From Chaenocephalus aceratus (lineage: Eukaryota > Chordata > Actinopteri > Perciformes > Channichthyidae), in contig CM043785.1 in assembly GCA_023974075.1 (NCBI GenBank), forward strand, positions 27,124,025-27,188,024: DNA of 64,000 nucleotides, written 5' to 3'. The notes beneath the pieces are model-generated. The model worked only from the letters and a program-made list of their open reading frames with translations. It was not told the origin of the DNA and searched no databases. Made by a program: the position numbers and the translations under genes. Numbering within the stretch: position 1 is the first letter of the stretch; each line of letters starts with the position of its first letter. This document shows positions 17,713 to 30,640 of the stretch, piece by piece.

Positions 17713-18460
17713 TGTCGTTTATTTTTATTTTCCATTTAAAAAACGTTAAGTCTTACAGTTAATTAATATTTGTTTTGCTTTTAATAAAATATTTGTGATT
17801 AGTGGACCAAACGTTGCTCTAAAATATTATATATTTAATTCAACCATAACTTAAATGTTGTCATTGTACTTCAACGTTTTGCGTCCCTATTGCAATTAAC
17901 AGAAGAAGATTAATATTAGTTTAATAATCTTTATGAATGAATTTTCTCCCAAGGACAGCCGAACAAAAACACATTTAAACACAGATGTTCAACACAAAAA
18001 CATGGTAAACACGTGTGCATGCATGAATGGCCGCATTATTTGCCTTGGAGAGAACCTAAGATGTATTGAGAGCAGAGAAGGAGATGGTTTGAGGCACCAA
18101 TCTGTCAGAGAGAAAAGAGGAGAGAAGGACAGGAGTTGTTGAGAGAGGGGGGGGGGGGATTGACAAACTGCAAACAGCATGTGGATGTACAGACAAGGGC
18201 TGTGAGACAGAAAAATAAAGAGACAAAGGGGGGAAGCGTCAGAGCAGACTAGAGACAGAGAGGAGACAGGAAGAGGAAGTGAAAGACAGCCAGCCTGAGA
18301 GAGTGACAGAGTGCAGTCCTGAGAGGGAGAGTGTGTGGGTGAATGTGAGAGCAACGCTGGCTAACTCGTCTGTCAATCTGAGTCTGTGATTGACACCTCG
18401 GGGTCTGGCGCTCCTCTCTTAGCCCACTGGCCCTTCCTGTCAGGATGTAGGGCACAGGGT

Positions 18461-18463
<3 letters not shown>
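17713..18463. other. Unique DNA with a purine-rich stretch
   Basis: AT-rich to about 17950, then a purine-rich interval (18060-18360) that includes a G run at 18147-18158. No gene was recognised. Confidence 0.45.

Positions 18464-18510
<47 letters not shown>
18464..18510. repeat. (AC)n microsatellite
   Basis: This is an uninterrupted AC tract of about 47 bp. Confidence 0.97.
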
Positions 18511-18512
<2 letters not shown>

Positions 18513-18622
18513 TAATTATACCTACTGTGAGTTTTGTGACACACACACATTCTTGCATTATAGAAAATATAATGTATGTGTGCATATGTGCCTAGGAGTG
18601 TCCCATTGTAACTACGATAACA

Positions 18623-18623
<1 letters not shown>

Positions 18624-18665
<42 letters not shown>
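18624..18665. repeat. (AC)n microsatellite
   Basis: This is an uninterrupted AC tract of about 42 bp. Confidence 0.97.
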
Positions 18666-18666
<1 letters not shown>

Positions 18667-18755
18667 TAACAGCAGAGACAGATGGAGGCGGGCCGTTAGA
18701 GGAGAGATCTCCTGTGGGGTACACTATTGCTGACTCGACCGCAACCTTTGACATT

Positions 18756-18768
18756 TGACCTTTGACCT
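18756..18768. promoter_or_regulatory. Perfect DR1 nuclear-receptor motif
   Basis: TGACCTTTGACCT is the exact reverse complement of the direct-repeat-1 consensus bound by RXR heterodimers, HNF4 and COUP-TF. A third related half-site (TTTGACAT) lies just upstream. No promoter is evident nearby, so if it works it would be a distal element. A 13-bp match could be chance. Confidence 0.3.
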
Positions 18769-19647
18769 TTACACTGTCAGCAATACATTTCCTCACTGCA
18801 CCTTTCTTTCACATCGGACTGTCTGTGTTTGGGTGTGAGTGTTCAACTGGTTATTGTGTTAACTGGTTAGATCTGCTTACGCATTTACTTTGATTACCTT
18901 CTTCTTTTGCAGATGTGCGAGAGACTTTGAGACAGCAAACTGTGTTGAGTCAGTGCTTGAACGGGATGCGTGCGTGCGTGCGCATATCTCAACTTTGAAA
19001 TTAGAACAGGAGTTAGTTTTTCCAATACTCAATCCATAAACAACATAATGTCCACAGTGCAAGACAACGTATGCTCAAGTTAAATAATGGTTTTGAATTA
19101 GTTCTGAAATTGCATTATATTTGAATATCATTTACCGTGTCCTTGAAGGCGCACTGTAATTGTTTTTTTTCTTTCAGTTACTGTTTTTCTCACAGTTTGA
19201 AAGTCAAGTGAAATGTTCTTTTATGCTTGCATGTAGTTACAAATATCCATTGAAAGACATGATCAAAACCAAAGGACACATTTGTGCATATTAAATGAGA
19301 TAATGTTTTGCATAAAATACTGCTATAAATAAAATAAAACCAGAAGCCTTTATATTCATGACTTTTCAAAAACATGTTTAGGTTTATTTCAATGTGAATA
19401 AGTCCAGAGAATGTTTTCTCTTAAAAACTCATCATGGATAGGTTTTACAACTAAGTGTTAAAGATAATATTGACCTGCTAAGACCTTTTTGCATTTAACC
19501 ACACATATTACCCATTGTTGTAATCAACACAGCTTATCAACTGCATTATTAGTGAAAGACAACATATCTGCCCAAGCAGCTTTCTTTAATGGATGAGATG
19601 TGATGTGTTCTTACATTACATGTTGTATTCATCAGCATGTCAAATAT
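18769..19647. other. AT-rich unique DNA
   Basis: No gene or transposon terminus was recognised. A strong lone acceptor-like tract ends at 18912 without a convincing donor partner. Confidence 0.45.
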
Positions 19648-19686
19648 CACACACACACACACACACACACGAACGCTAATGAGAGG

Positions 19687-19769
<83 letters not shown>

Positions 19770-19774
19770 TGTGT

Positions 19775-19811
<37 letters not shown>
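19648..19811. repeat. Inverted pair of microsatellites, (CA)n then (TG)n
   Basis: A 23-bp CA tract (19648-19670) is followed after 17 bp by about 124 bp of TG repeats (19688-19811) with several GG interruptions. The two are complementary, so the strand can fold into a long CA/TG hairpin. Confidence 0.95.
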
Positions 19812-19813
<2 letters not shown>

Positions 19814-19933
19814 CAGTAGGGGTTTGTGACTAATGGGGTCATTATTGATGCTGAGTCAGGATTACCGCTGATTGCAATGGTTTGGATACCGACCTAACGA
19901 GTACACACCTCACATGTGCATGCACACACAAAT

Positions 19934-19936
<3 letters not shown>

Positions 19937-20020
<84 letters not shown>

Positions 20021-20031
20021 CACACACACAC
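19937..20031. repeat. Compound (CT)n-(CA)n microsatellite
   Basis: About 81 bp of pure CT repeat (19937-20017) is followed by a short CA run. A long homopurine-homopyrimidine mirror tract of this type can form triplex (H-) DNA. Confidence 0.97.
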
Positions 20032-21111
20032 ATTTTCATTTCTTTCAGGCTCTCATAGGTGCACTTATGCACATAACCTCCAACCTCAGCTAATAAACAT
20101 ACTCACCCAAACTTCCCTCTCTTACTCACACACATGCTCACATCGCCACACACAAGCTCGATATACCCAGGCAGGTGGCAGGTGCAAATGATCTTTACAC
20201 AGACAAACCGCTACATACTGTACATTAACATACAGTATACATAACACATTTACCAGACAGAAAACGGTTTTGTAAGAAACAGCTGTGAGAAAGAATTGAC
20301 TCCATTAAGAGCGGCCAGGAACATTTCCCAGGCTCACTCCAGCTGTGTTGCAAGCATTACATCAGACCAAACCTTTGAAAAAAACGAGGTCTTGAATAGT
20401 TAAGAGAACATGTGACATTATTCTTTTACTATAAAAAGGAATGAACAAATGGCAGAATATTAGTCTGACTTTAAAGGGAATCATAGAAAGAGTTTCCTGT
20501 TTACATTGCATGGCAGCAGGGATCTCTCATATCATGAATCAAACAACAAACAAACATATCAAACAACAATGGCAGCATTGAGGTTAGCATCGATTCTGCT
20601 AGCACCAGCTATTACAGACTGCAGACTATTCTCTACAGGGAGAAATTAACTGCACTTAAGGTTTTTCTCAATGGAAACTATCTTCTTGTTCTTCTCCTGA
20701 GTGGCTTCAGAAGGAGTTTGATTGACAAAAGGTTAATACAATCACCTGCCAAGTACCTTTTACACTGCATTCCCTTCTCCAAAACAGTAAAGAAACAAAC
20801 AATGACTGCTTCTCAGATGGTTTTGTGTACAAGCCATCTGGTGCGTAAGTAATCTACTGTGACTGGAAGAGTCGAGTAAAACAAAAAAAAACCTGACAGT
20901 TTCGACCTACCTTACAAACTGCCAGGCATGTATGGTGTAGAAAAAACATGTTATTATCATCAAGGGACATGTAGAATTCAGTATTTTAGAGCATGTCTTC
21001 ATATTTGCAGCCAATTATGACCATTCTTGTATTTTAGCCATGATAGCATGATAACAGTTATTTAAATGTGTCTGCCCATTACTTTGTTTCTGGCTGAAAT
21101 ATCTAGCTACT

Positions 21112-21145
<34 letters not shown>

Positions 21146-21411
21146 CTGTTAAATGGATTGTCATTAAATGTGATACAGATATTCATGTTCCTCAGGGGAT
21201 GAATTCTGCTGACTTTGGTGATTGCCTCTCTATTCCTCTACCTTCACTTTCAGCATATGCAGCAAACTATATTTTAACATCTGCAGGATGAACAGGCACA
21301 CAGACATTTACAGACATTGATGGTACCTGAATGATGCCTGCTAATGACTTCTGGTGATCCACCGACTTAAAGCGCCACCAGTAGGTTGATATTTGTGGTT
21401 TGCAGTTTCTC
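20032..21411. other. Unique DNA with a small (CAA)n repeat
   Basis: An uninterrupted CAA trinucleotide tract lies at about 21112-21146. Otherwise no gene or transposon was recognised. Confidence 0.5.
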
Positions 21412-22075
21412 AATCAATCAATCAACAACTTTATTAATCCTGCAAGGGGCAATTGGTTATGAGCAGCAGCTTATGTCATGTACACAGGCAGGAACATACA
21501 AGAAGAAAACACACAGATACACCCGGGAGCACAGATGTGGATCATTCCAATTTACACAATAAATAGTTCATAGCATCACAATAATAAATAAATAAATAAT
21601 CAGGTTAAAAAAGCCTTTCAAGAAAGGTTTGAGTGCAGAGGGGATGAATGATTTTGAAAAGCGATTTGTCCTTTAGAGCAGGGAGAGCATATCTACGCCC
21701 TGATGGCAACAGATGAAATTCATGTGAAAGAACATGACCTGGAGAGGCCAGAATGCTCTCTGCTTTCCGCAGAATCTGTTGGTTGCAAAAAGAGTTTTAA
21801 GTCTCTCTGTTTCACTCTGATGACCTTAGTGCAGGTTTTAACAACGTTGTTTACGCTGTTCCTGTCTTTCAGTGTAAGGCTATGGAACCAGCAGATAAAA
21901 GAAAAACAAATAAGGCTCTCAATGAATGCTTGGTAAAAACTACTAAGAATGAAAGGCCTGACAGAGAAAGAGTTCAGTTTGCGAAGAAGGTGCATTCTCT
22001 GTTGACCGCACTCTATCAATAGGTCAGAATGTGTCCAGTTCCTGTGTAAGTCTCCAAAAAAATGGTTCACAATGA
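21411..22075 (-). mobile_element. Rex1-like LINE, 3' part, minus strand
   Basis: Read on the minus strand, this segment encodes a degenerate C-terminal reverse-transcriptase region. Motifs include GQQRMHLLRKLNSF, then FYQAFIESLICFSFICWF, and farther down LPSGRRYALPALKD near 21640-21710. This is the typical end of Rex1/CR1-like fish LINE ORF2 proteins (family knowledge, not a search). The tail has AATAAAGTTG and tandem TTGA units (the TCAATCAATCAATC run near 21411-21424). Frame breaks and stops show it is dead. Its 5' side is cut by the element starting at 22079. Confidence 0.7.
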
Positions 22076-22078
22076 GCC

Positions 22079-23087
22079 TTTCACACCAGCGCCTTTTCAG
22101 CTCCGGCTCGGAGCTAGAGCCTGAAAAGCGCCGGGTTTTCCTGTTCACACCGCAGCGGCGCCGGCTCTTAGCTCCGGAATCCGCTTCATTTCCAGCTCCA
22201 AAAAATTGTCGGTCCAGAGGCAAGAGCTTCGGAGCTAAGAGGCGACGTCGCTTACGTCTCTCTTACGTCGAGGCGTGCAGGAAACTAAACCCACCTCCCC
22301 TGAACATGGGTCGACTGTTATCCCTGCCTACAAGCAGTGTGCTTATAAACACACTTTATAAATCAGGCAACACTAACCAGGCTTCGTGTGATTCTGTTTA
22401 TTTGTACCTTACTTTGACCATCCGTTCACTGTTATCGATCATTGTGGAGAGAGGCAGACGTGTTGTTTTGTATTATTGCAGCTATCGGATGCAAGTAGTC
22501 AGTTTAGCTTCGGTTGCTATGCTAACATCACCCGTTTTATACCAGAGAAACTTTCATAACAGCGTTGTGATACCAAACAGTGTCAATTCAGACTGACACA
22601 CATTCACTTAGGCTAAGAGGAACTGGGGATATGCATCAGCTGCTTGTGTGAGTCGGACAGTGAATACTTTAGAGCGGCCGCTGCAGTGTGAGCTAACCGG
22701 GAGCTAACGGGAGAATAAACTCCCGTGGAAGAGCAGCCAATACTGCAGCGGTCGGTAAATGCTGCAGAAACACATTAATAAACAATGAACCACGGCACTC
22801 TGGAGCAAAGTATAAGGTTGGAGAAGTCGTTATTCAATTTATTCTGGCTTCGTGTGATTAAAAGCAACACGATCATCGACACCGACGCTGTTGTTGTTGT
22901 TGTGAGCGCCGTAATGGGTGCCGTTGGGGAGCAAATCAGCGATGTAAACGGTGACGTCATGACGCAGCAGGGGCAGCTCTGGGGCGCCAGTGGGCGGTGT
23001 GAACAGAGCGGGAGCTGAAAAGGGAAACCGGAGCTGACCAGAAAAGCTCCCGCTCGGAGCTAGAAACTGAAAAGCGCTGGTGTGAAA
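22079..23087. mobile_element. Nonautonomous DNA transposon with long inverted termini
   Basis: The left end TTTCACACCAGCGCCTTTTC and the right end GAAAAGCGCTGGTGTGAAA are inverted repeats. Similarity continues inward through words such as CGGAGCTAG, AGCTCCGG and GTTCACAC over roughly 70-100 bp. A 3-bp direct repeat, GCC, borders both sides (22076-22078 and 23088-23090), but 3 bp could be chance. There is no transposase domain. The interior is relatively GC-rich. The superfamily is uncertain; a 3-bp duplication would fit PIF/Harbinger, Zator or relatives. Confidence 0.7.
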
Positions 23088-23090
23088 GCC

Positions 23091-24767
23091 GCAACAGAGA
23101 TAGCATCAATGTGTTGACCCTTATCTTTTGTTTCTCTTTCTGTTGCAGCATAAGTGAGTGTAAAAAACAAGATTGCTAAAATTCTCTTTTTAATGTGAAA
23201 AACTAAAATGTATATACATTTTTTAGTTACAGTTTTGCCTGGAAGCATTGATTTAGCCAACACACTTTTGTCGAACAATAACAGGATATTATATCACAAT
23301 CTATATTTCAAACTTCAACTATTGCTGACCTTTGACACTGTCTCTGAGGTCTGAGTTAATCATCCCTGCCTTCACCTTTGGGAAACACAGAGCTCAGGGA
23401 GTCTCAAGTGCTTTGCTGGTGATAAAAGTACAGATAGCACAGCTTTGAACACAGACTAAATGTCAGCTTCGTTATTTCCCTGCCTTAATATCACGGATAA
23501 ACAAAATATTCACAGCCAGGTAATTCCCAACATTCAACACCCCGATAAGACATATGCTTTTTGCGTTGGTGCCCACAGGTGGTAACATCTGGTGTGTTTG
23601 TCCTCATTAAGTACCTCCAAGGAATGTCACACATATTTTTGAACCCTGAGCTGATGATTATATCCGTTTTAAGTGCAATACGTTGTGAGAGTAATCCAAG
23701 TGATTGACACAAATAGTAATAAGGATTGGAGCAGCATGTGTTTAAATTGTTGGCTTTCATGGTGCTACAATATGCCTATGTATTTATTCAGCTGTGAACC
23801 ATCTTTTTGTGTCTCGTATTGTTTAATACTCTATAGCACACGAAATACACACACAAATATATATTTATTCTCAATAACAACTCTGCATTGTAGCCCCGGG
23901 TTTTAATCAAATCATGAGTGTGTGTGTTGTGTGTGTCAGTGTGTGTCTGTGTGGCTCTATGTGCAATGTGACAGTATTCATTGTTCCTGAAAGCTACTGA
24001 TAGTTTCTAATCAAGTCTTTTATGAAGTTCTGCTGCTCTGGGCAGACCATTAACATTTCATGTCACCCTGGCTCACTCTCTTTTCACTCCTATGGGCATT
24101 GGGCAGAACTTCCCTCTTTGAATAATCCCTGCTGCATTCTGCAAATCAATCCACCGTGGCCATGCTTTGTTCTTTGAGATCTTATATTAATTTATTTTTG
24201 AATTGTTGTTGTTTTAATAAGTTAATATTTCAGCTGGTAACCTTGACCCTGAGATTAGCCTTTACATATGAACCTAGCCATTTGAAATGCTCCTTTTCTT
24301 AATTCCCATAACAGCAACTGATATTTCTTTTTAAATCAGAGTATGTCCGTAGGTAGAGCGTTTTCTCATAAGTTTCATCACTTTGCCAACGTAATGGTCT
24401 CTTTCTCCCGCGATGTCCTCACTCTCTTAACATTCACCACTCACTTGTCAGATCTGAAGCGCAGCTTGCCTTAAGTATCGGGATTCAGCGTGTAAGCTCA
24501 TCTCATTATCCCGTTTGTGTGTGTGGATGCGTGTGTGTAAGGGTGTGTGTGTGTGGTGTGTCCTGCTTCATGTATGAGTGTATAACTAACTGTGAGAGTG
24601 TTGAGTGAGTGATGTGTGGGTAAGCCCCCCTCTCTCGCGCTCTGTTTGAAATAAAGCGACAGATAATCGCAGGGCTCTGGCGAAGCGAGCTCATCTGAGC
24701 GCCAATCGATACGGGGGCCATAGCTTCAAAGCAACCCTTCAAAGAGGGGAGGAATAGCCATATGCTA

Positions 24768-24770
<3 letters not shown>
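23091..24770. other. Unique AT-rich DNA
   Basis: No gene or transposon terminus was recognised. An acceptor-like tract ends at about 23149 without a usable exon. Short TG runs lie at 23918-23950 and 24516-24560. Confidence 0.45.
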
Positions 24771-24808
<38 letters not shown>

Positions 24809-24861
24809 TGTTGTGTGTGTGTGTGTGTGGTGTGTGTGTGTGTGGTGTGTGTGTGTGTGTG
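24771..24861. repeat. Interrupted (GT)n microsatellite
   Basis: A GT tract of about 91 bp contains several GG/TT interruptions. Confidence 0.96.
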
Positions 24862-26688
24862 AGACTCTCTTCCACCAAATGAAAACTGTTTTCATCTGCA
24901 CAAACATCATGATATCACAGTTGACATGTGAATTGCTTGTGATGCAACTGATGTCGCTATTTAAATTGGACAAAATCATTGTGTTGTTAGCTGGTAATCT
25001 CCTGATATTATGGCTCTGTCATCTTTTATTCAGCAAACCGGCAGCAGCTGTGGCCTTTGTTGAGAAAATGGGCTGGGAGGAGACACAGACACATACTGTG
25101 ACTCACACACACATACACTGAGAGAGAGTTTAAAGACCGGGAGATAGTGTGAGTGAAGCAGGGAATAGACTGTACAGTGTACCGAGAGACAGTGGGAACC
25201 GAATGCGTGCAGGAACGAAGGAGTGTGAGGACGGTAGAATGATGGGGTGATAAAGGAAGGAGGTGTACGAAGACGTGTTTGTATGAGAGACGAAGGGAGA
25301 GGGGGAGAGAGAGAACCTCGGAAACGTGCTGTGTTTAGCGGTGACATCTCACCTTCATCAAAGTGAAAATGAGAATGTATTTTTGACTCGTTGGTGTAAG
25401 AAAACTTGTCGGGAAGTTCGTGCTTGAGCCGGAGTGTGATGGAATATATGTTACTGCGTGTGCACAACTGCAAACGTGTGATTGTATGAAGTGTGCAACT
25501 CTTGTGAGAGTGTGTGTGCATACATGTTTGTGTCAGCATGTTTAATTAGCTGAGATGAGCAGGTGTAAACCAGTATTTAATGACACAGTGACTTCATTAT
25601 ATCCACATGAGCTTCTTGTGCTGGTAAACACACACCTCAAACAAGGCTTTACATTTTCAACATAATCCTGTTTGTGTGTGTTTGAGAGAGAGAGAGAGGC
25701 AGTGGGTTTTACATGTTTTACTAAAAAGAAAAAGAAGGCGTGTAAAGTAAGTGGACACAAGTATCACACACGTTGCCGTTCGCCACTCAAACACTCATTT
25801 AGTTTGCAAATGGAGCCATTACTAATGAATCACAAGCTGCTTTAGAGCAGGCTGAGCACACAGTAATGGTTTGGCCATTCTCCAGAATACAGACACTACA
25901 CAAACACACACACACTTACAGTCACACACACACACACACACACATACACACACACACACACACACACCACACACACACTGACAGAGATTGAGAGCGAGTG
26001 TCCAAAAGCCCCAATTACCTTCACATCCAATGTAAGAGAACGAGTTGGGGAGCTAATTACAAGTCCCACACATGTAACTGGGACACACACACACACACAG
26101 CACACACATTTAGGCAGACAATATGTCACAGTAATAGCAATGTTTTTGTTTGTGATTGTTACTGTTTACAACGAGCTCATTATGGGAAATATGGTTATGT
26201 CATTGTATTATTACCATAAGTCATGATTACAACCCCTGAGCCCAACAATCTTTATTACCATCAATAAGGCTGTGTAATTGAGTAATTACAGCTTTAGGCA
26301 GATTGATTTACACTTCAGTACTCTGATGGGGTTGAATGAGAGCAAATCATATTAGATACCTCCTACAGTATGCACCATATTGTCATTCCATAAAAGGAAT
26401 ACATGTTTTTTTATTTATCATTCAAGTACTATCAATCTCTTTCCCATGGTGGGTTGCCAAGACATAAATAATGCTGATTCTCTGTCTCTCCCACTCCCTC
26501 TCTATCTGGTGAGTGAGTGAAATGGCAGTGATTGGAAAGAGTAATTGGACGTAATGAGTGTGTCAACTGCCTGCTTCTTTCTCTCTTCATTAAACACGAC
26601 TGGATTAGATTTACTGCACTGGCTTACTCTAACAATTTAAAGACTCCATCAGTAGGCTACTTCTCACATGCAAGCACTTTCACATTTC

Positions 26689-26690
<2 letters not shown>
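24862..26690. other. Unique DNA with (CA)n runs
   Basis: CA tracts lie at 25924-25979 (interrupted) and 26083-26099. A purine-rich interval runs from about 25120 to 25320. No gene was recognised. Confidence 0.5.
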
Positions 26691-26722
<32 letters not shown>

Positions 26723-26728
26723 ACACAC
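26691..26728. repeat. (CA)n microsatellite
   Basis: A CA tract of about 38 bp has one CC interruption near its end. Confidence 0.95.
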
Positions 26729-26826
26729 GGATTGGCTTAGCTCAGTAGATCAATGGCCTCCTGGTCAATGTCTCCTTTGGGAGGGTAATCTATCTGTTCC
26801 TCACTAATGAAACACTCTGATAGCAG

Positions 26827-26873
26827 TGTGTTTACGTGTGTGTTTACGTGTGTGTGTTTACGTGTGTGTGTTT

Positions 26874-26930
<57 letters not shown>

Positions 26931-26951
26931 TGTGTGTGTGTGTGTGTGTGT
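26827..26951. repeat. TGTTTACG-type minisatellite grading into (TG)n
   Basis: Four units of TTTACGTGTG with variable TG length (about 26827-26876) lead into a TG tract ending at 26951. This records a TG array in which TTTAC interruptions were themselves duplicated. Confidence 0.93.
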
Positions 26952-29636
26952 ATTGGAGTTTTAATTTATTTGTGCATTCACGGGTGTCAGATCTTGTCTA
27001 GAACATATGGATATAGTGTCTTGTTATTTGTTCTTAGCTTAATTACAGACTTAATCTAAATGTTGTTCAAGCCACACATTTACACAGCAAGATAACTTGG
27101 ATTTGTAATATGCCCCTATGATCATTTTAAAAAGAATTACCATTATGTAAATAATAATGAAATAGCACCTAATATAAAGATGCTTGCACAACTACAAAAA
27201 TAATCCCATGGTACAATAAAAGGTGGTGATGACACAGATGTGTAAAATTGTCTAATTTGCCTGTCAAAAACTTTTTTAATCCTAACACTTTTTTATCTGT
27301 CAGCACTCCCCTCAATTGATTGAGAGATTCTCTGAAATAGTTTTACCAAAGTATTGTTATAGTCAAGACTAATTGTCTTTGACAGGTGAGGTGTTGGTGA
27401 GGATGTTGCTGCTGTTTCATCTCTTTTTTTGTTGAAGAATGCATTCTGAAGCTCCATGCTTAAATACCAATACCGAATGTGCACAGCTAGTGAGAGTGCA
27501 ACAACCCAACATGATCCCTCAAAGGCAATACATTAATTAATTGCTGTCCTAAAGTGCTAACAAAAAGCGAAAATATCAATGTCTTGAACACCATGGTGGC
27601 CTGGTTCAGACGCTTGTGTGACCAGTTTTATGCAGGCCATGGATCTTGTTCATTTTTATCTACAATTATTTTCTGTATCTCATGCCCCTTGCTATTGCCA
27701 TTTTCAATTACTTTATCTCTTATGTCCCTGAAAAAAATGCCTAAATATAGTATATGCAAATAGTATTCCGTAACCATCTGAGATTTAAACAATATGTAAA
27801 ATAATGCATTCATTCCCATTACCACACCAAATACATTAGCTGTATATTGTATACCTTTTATTATATCTCTAAAAGTTGTGCCACAAAATAAATCCTCAGA
27901 AGAATTCACATGGTAACATTTTGGGGACGGCCTCCTTCATCCTGCAATTTTTTTCCATTTAAAAACCTTTTGGTTGCTTGGCCTTTACTTAAATTTAGAG
28001 TGAATTTAAGTTCAAGTAAAAATCCAAATGTTATATTGGGGAGCTTTTCAGAAACCACGTTGATGATCATTGCTTTTCATGTAAGCTCAACCTCCACAAT
28101 ATGTCTGACAGCATTTTACATCTGCCAATCAAAAAGCACTTAAATTCTTTCTGACAGTGTGTTATGGGTGTGTGTTACTGTTAGGGTTTGTGTACGTTGT
28201 TCAATCAAAACTAATTCATACATTGTCCTTATCAAGCGTGTTTATAGTTGTCCTGAATGAACGGCCACACGAGAGGGCAGGGTGAAAAGCCGGCAGTTAT
28301 CCAGAAAGGGCAGAGGTGTGATATCTGTTAAACACACGGATAATGGTAAACAGTGTCGCCTGGAAGACATTCATAGTGTTGCAGTGACAAAAAATGACTA
28401 ATAGAGAGAGTTGTAACCATGGCTCTTTTCTCACCTGTGCAGAGTTGTCCAATCAGGGCATGGAGTGGGTGTGAATGACAGTTTTGGAAAGAAATCAAAG
28501 TAGTTGGACACAGCCCCCACCTTTTTGACACTGAATAGAGATGTCGGGGGAGGGGTGTCAGAAGTTATTCGACCATCCGACAAGCCCTTCTGATGAGCAT
28601 ACTGGCAGCTTCAGGGTGTTTGCATTGTCTCGTTCCAAGGCCGCCTATATCGCAGCCAGGAGAGCATAGTAGTGTGAAGTACAGTATAGGTCACTGGTTG
28701 GCAAGGGATAACAACCCAGTACCATCTCCCCACTTCCTGCTCCGCTCTATTGGGGTCTGATAAAGTCTGGTGCTGCAGAGTTAAAGGAGGAGAGGAATAA
28801 ATATTGAAAAGGTTCCAGAGATTCAGCAAATCCATGAGGGCTATTTCGAGAATGTTTTTTTCCCTGGTTTGTTTATTTAAACTCTGCAAGTTCTCTCTTA
28901 AACAGCCCACTCAAAAGCAGATTTAAGAGCAGCCTCTTTTATGATTTGTTTTTAAATGATGAAACTGTCAAATGGTATTCAGTGCAGCAGAAAGTGCTTC
29001 GCTTTGCTTCCTCTTGTAGATCTACTGCACATTTCCATTCAAAGCTGTCAACAACCACCTGGACTGGCTTAAAATTATGAACAAATACACATTTCGGTCC
29101 ATTTCATGAATGTTTACTGTATAAAATATGAATGGTTGCAATTTAATTCTTTAATTTTTGTATTAATTGATGCACTAATCTTAGCTCATTTAATTTGCAT
29201 TGAGCAATAAGTCAATGTATTTCTTTGACTACTGTCATTATATAAAATGTTTGAATGTATTTTTTGGAAGTCTAAATCTGTGAAGGAATGACTTGGGAAT
29301 TATATACACCTTTTATTCTATCTAATAATAGAATAGAAGAAAATAGAATGTTTTTTGTTTTCACCCTGCTGAACGGCCTGTGTAGTAATAGTGGTACTTC
29401 TATGGGCAAAGAGGAAAGACATTGCAGCTAAAAGCGCATCATGCCTGTGTGTGAGATGACATCGACTCTAGAACTTTGAAATCTCTTTTGTTTTACCTCG
29501 CACATTCTACTGTGAAGTGTCTTGAAAGTTGTTCCGCTACTGCTCTCAACGGTAAACTAATCTGAATCTCTTTTCTCTCTTTTCCTCTCGTTCCTCTCCT
29601 CTGTCTCTCCCCTTCTTTCGCTCCTTCTCTTTGCAG
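26952..29636. other. Unique AT-rich DNA
   Basis: No gene, repeat terminus or RNA gene was recognised. The 93-codon minus-strand frame at 27628-27909 has no recognisable motif. C/T enrichment near 29570-29636 forms the polypyrimidine tract of the next candidate exon. Confidence 0.45.
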
Positions 29637-29662
29637 TTTGACGTGTTGAAGTGCTTCTTAAG
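29637..29662 (+). other. Candidate 26-nt microexon
   Basis: An unusually long pyrimidine tract ending TTTGCAG at 29636 is followed by 26 nt and then a strong donor, AAG before GTAAGA at 29663. Both splice signals are good. The length (not a multiple of 3) would suit an untranslated exon or a frame-shifting cassette. It needs transcript support. Confidence 0.35.
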
Positions 29663-30570
29663 GTAAGAGAGAGTGTCATTTCATGTTTTCCCTCTCTTGT
29701 TCATTCTTTCTCTGATTTTCTTCCCATAAAACACAGCATGCCATCAGAACTTGGCACAGCATGTGTATCACGGAACAATCTGCGTCCTCAAAATGTATTT
29801 GGCTCAGGATCCTGCTCACTGAAACACAATAACATTGTGTTAAAATAACAAAGAGACACTCTGGGTAACACTCCCACTGCACTCCCCTGGTAAAGCCATG
29901 ATCACAAATGCACAGGACTGAACCAGCAGCCATTAGGAGAATCTATATGGGTCTAATACAGCATATGTGATACATTTACATCCTTCTATTAGTTATTAAA
30001 TGCTCTAAATCAGTAAGAGATATAAAGCGCTGTGTAGTCATTCTGCGCAGTACACACAAAGAGTAATAATATACAGTAAATCCTCTTCCACGCTGCCTTG
30101 GAAGTGAATCATCCTGTCACAAGCTGTTAGTCATAACCGGGTCTGTTTGCAACAAAAAAAAGGGTAAAAAACAACGTGCTTTATAGTTTTTAAAAGGCAA
30201 TGCCACGGTTATTGTTTATTTGTGGATTACAGATTTTAGCCTTAGTATATCTCAAACATATTACTTTCAGACTCGGGTGCTCTGTAATAATATCAGCAGA
30301 CTCACAATACTTCTCAGAAGAAAATGAAATGTGCTACAGCCGTACAACTTGGTCTGACCTTGTGTTTGGCATGCAGTTATTATCTGACTGCAGTGTATCA
30401 GTGTGAGCATGGGCACATCTTGTGAGTGCATGCAGTGCTTTTATTTGTTATATAATCTTTGTGATTTGATAAGAAATATTTTTCATTTTAGAGCTCAGTG
30501 GCTCAGCTTTGGCTATCGTGCTGTGAAAAACATTAAATAATTTAAATTTCACAGTTGTCTTGTGTACATA
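29663..30570. other. Unique DNA, nothing recognised
   Basis: No coding or repeat signal was seen. Confidence 0.45.
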
Positions 30571-30571
30571 T

Positions 30572-30640
30572 TGTGTGTTCTTAGCTTTCTATGCTAACGC
30601 TAACAGTATCGCCATAGTTCTGACTGAGTTGAGGGCTAGC
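30572..30640. repeat. Dispersed repeat fragment, inverted copy of 38275-38342
   Basis: About 69 bp matches the reverse complement of 38275-38342 with a few mismatches (shared words include TATGCTAACGCTAA and CAGTCAGAACTATGGCG in one orientation). It belongs to an unassigned interspersed family that also has relatives near 49949. Confidence 0.75.

Noticed and set aside
27628..27909. 93-codon minus-strand frame
   Set aside because: It sits in AT-rich DNA with no motif or splice context.
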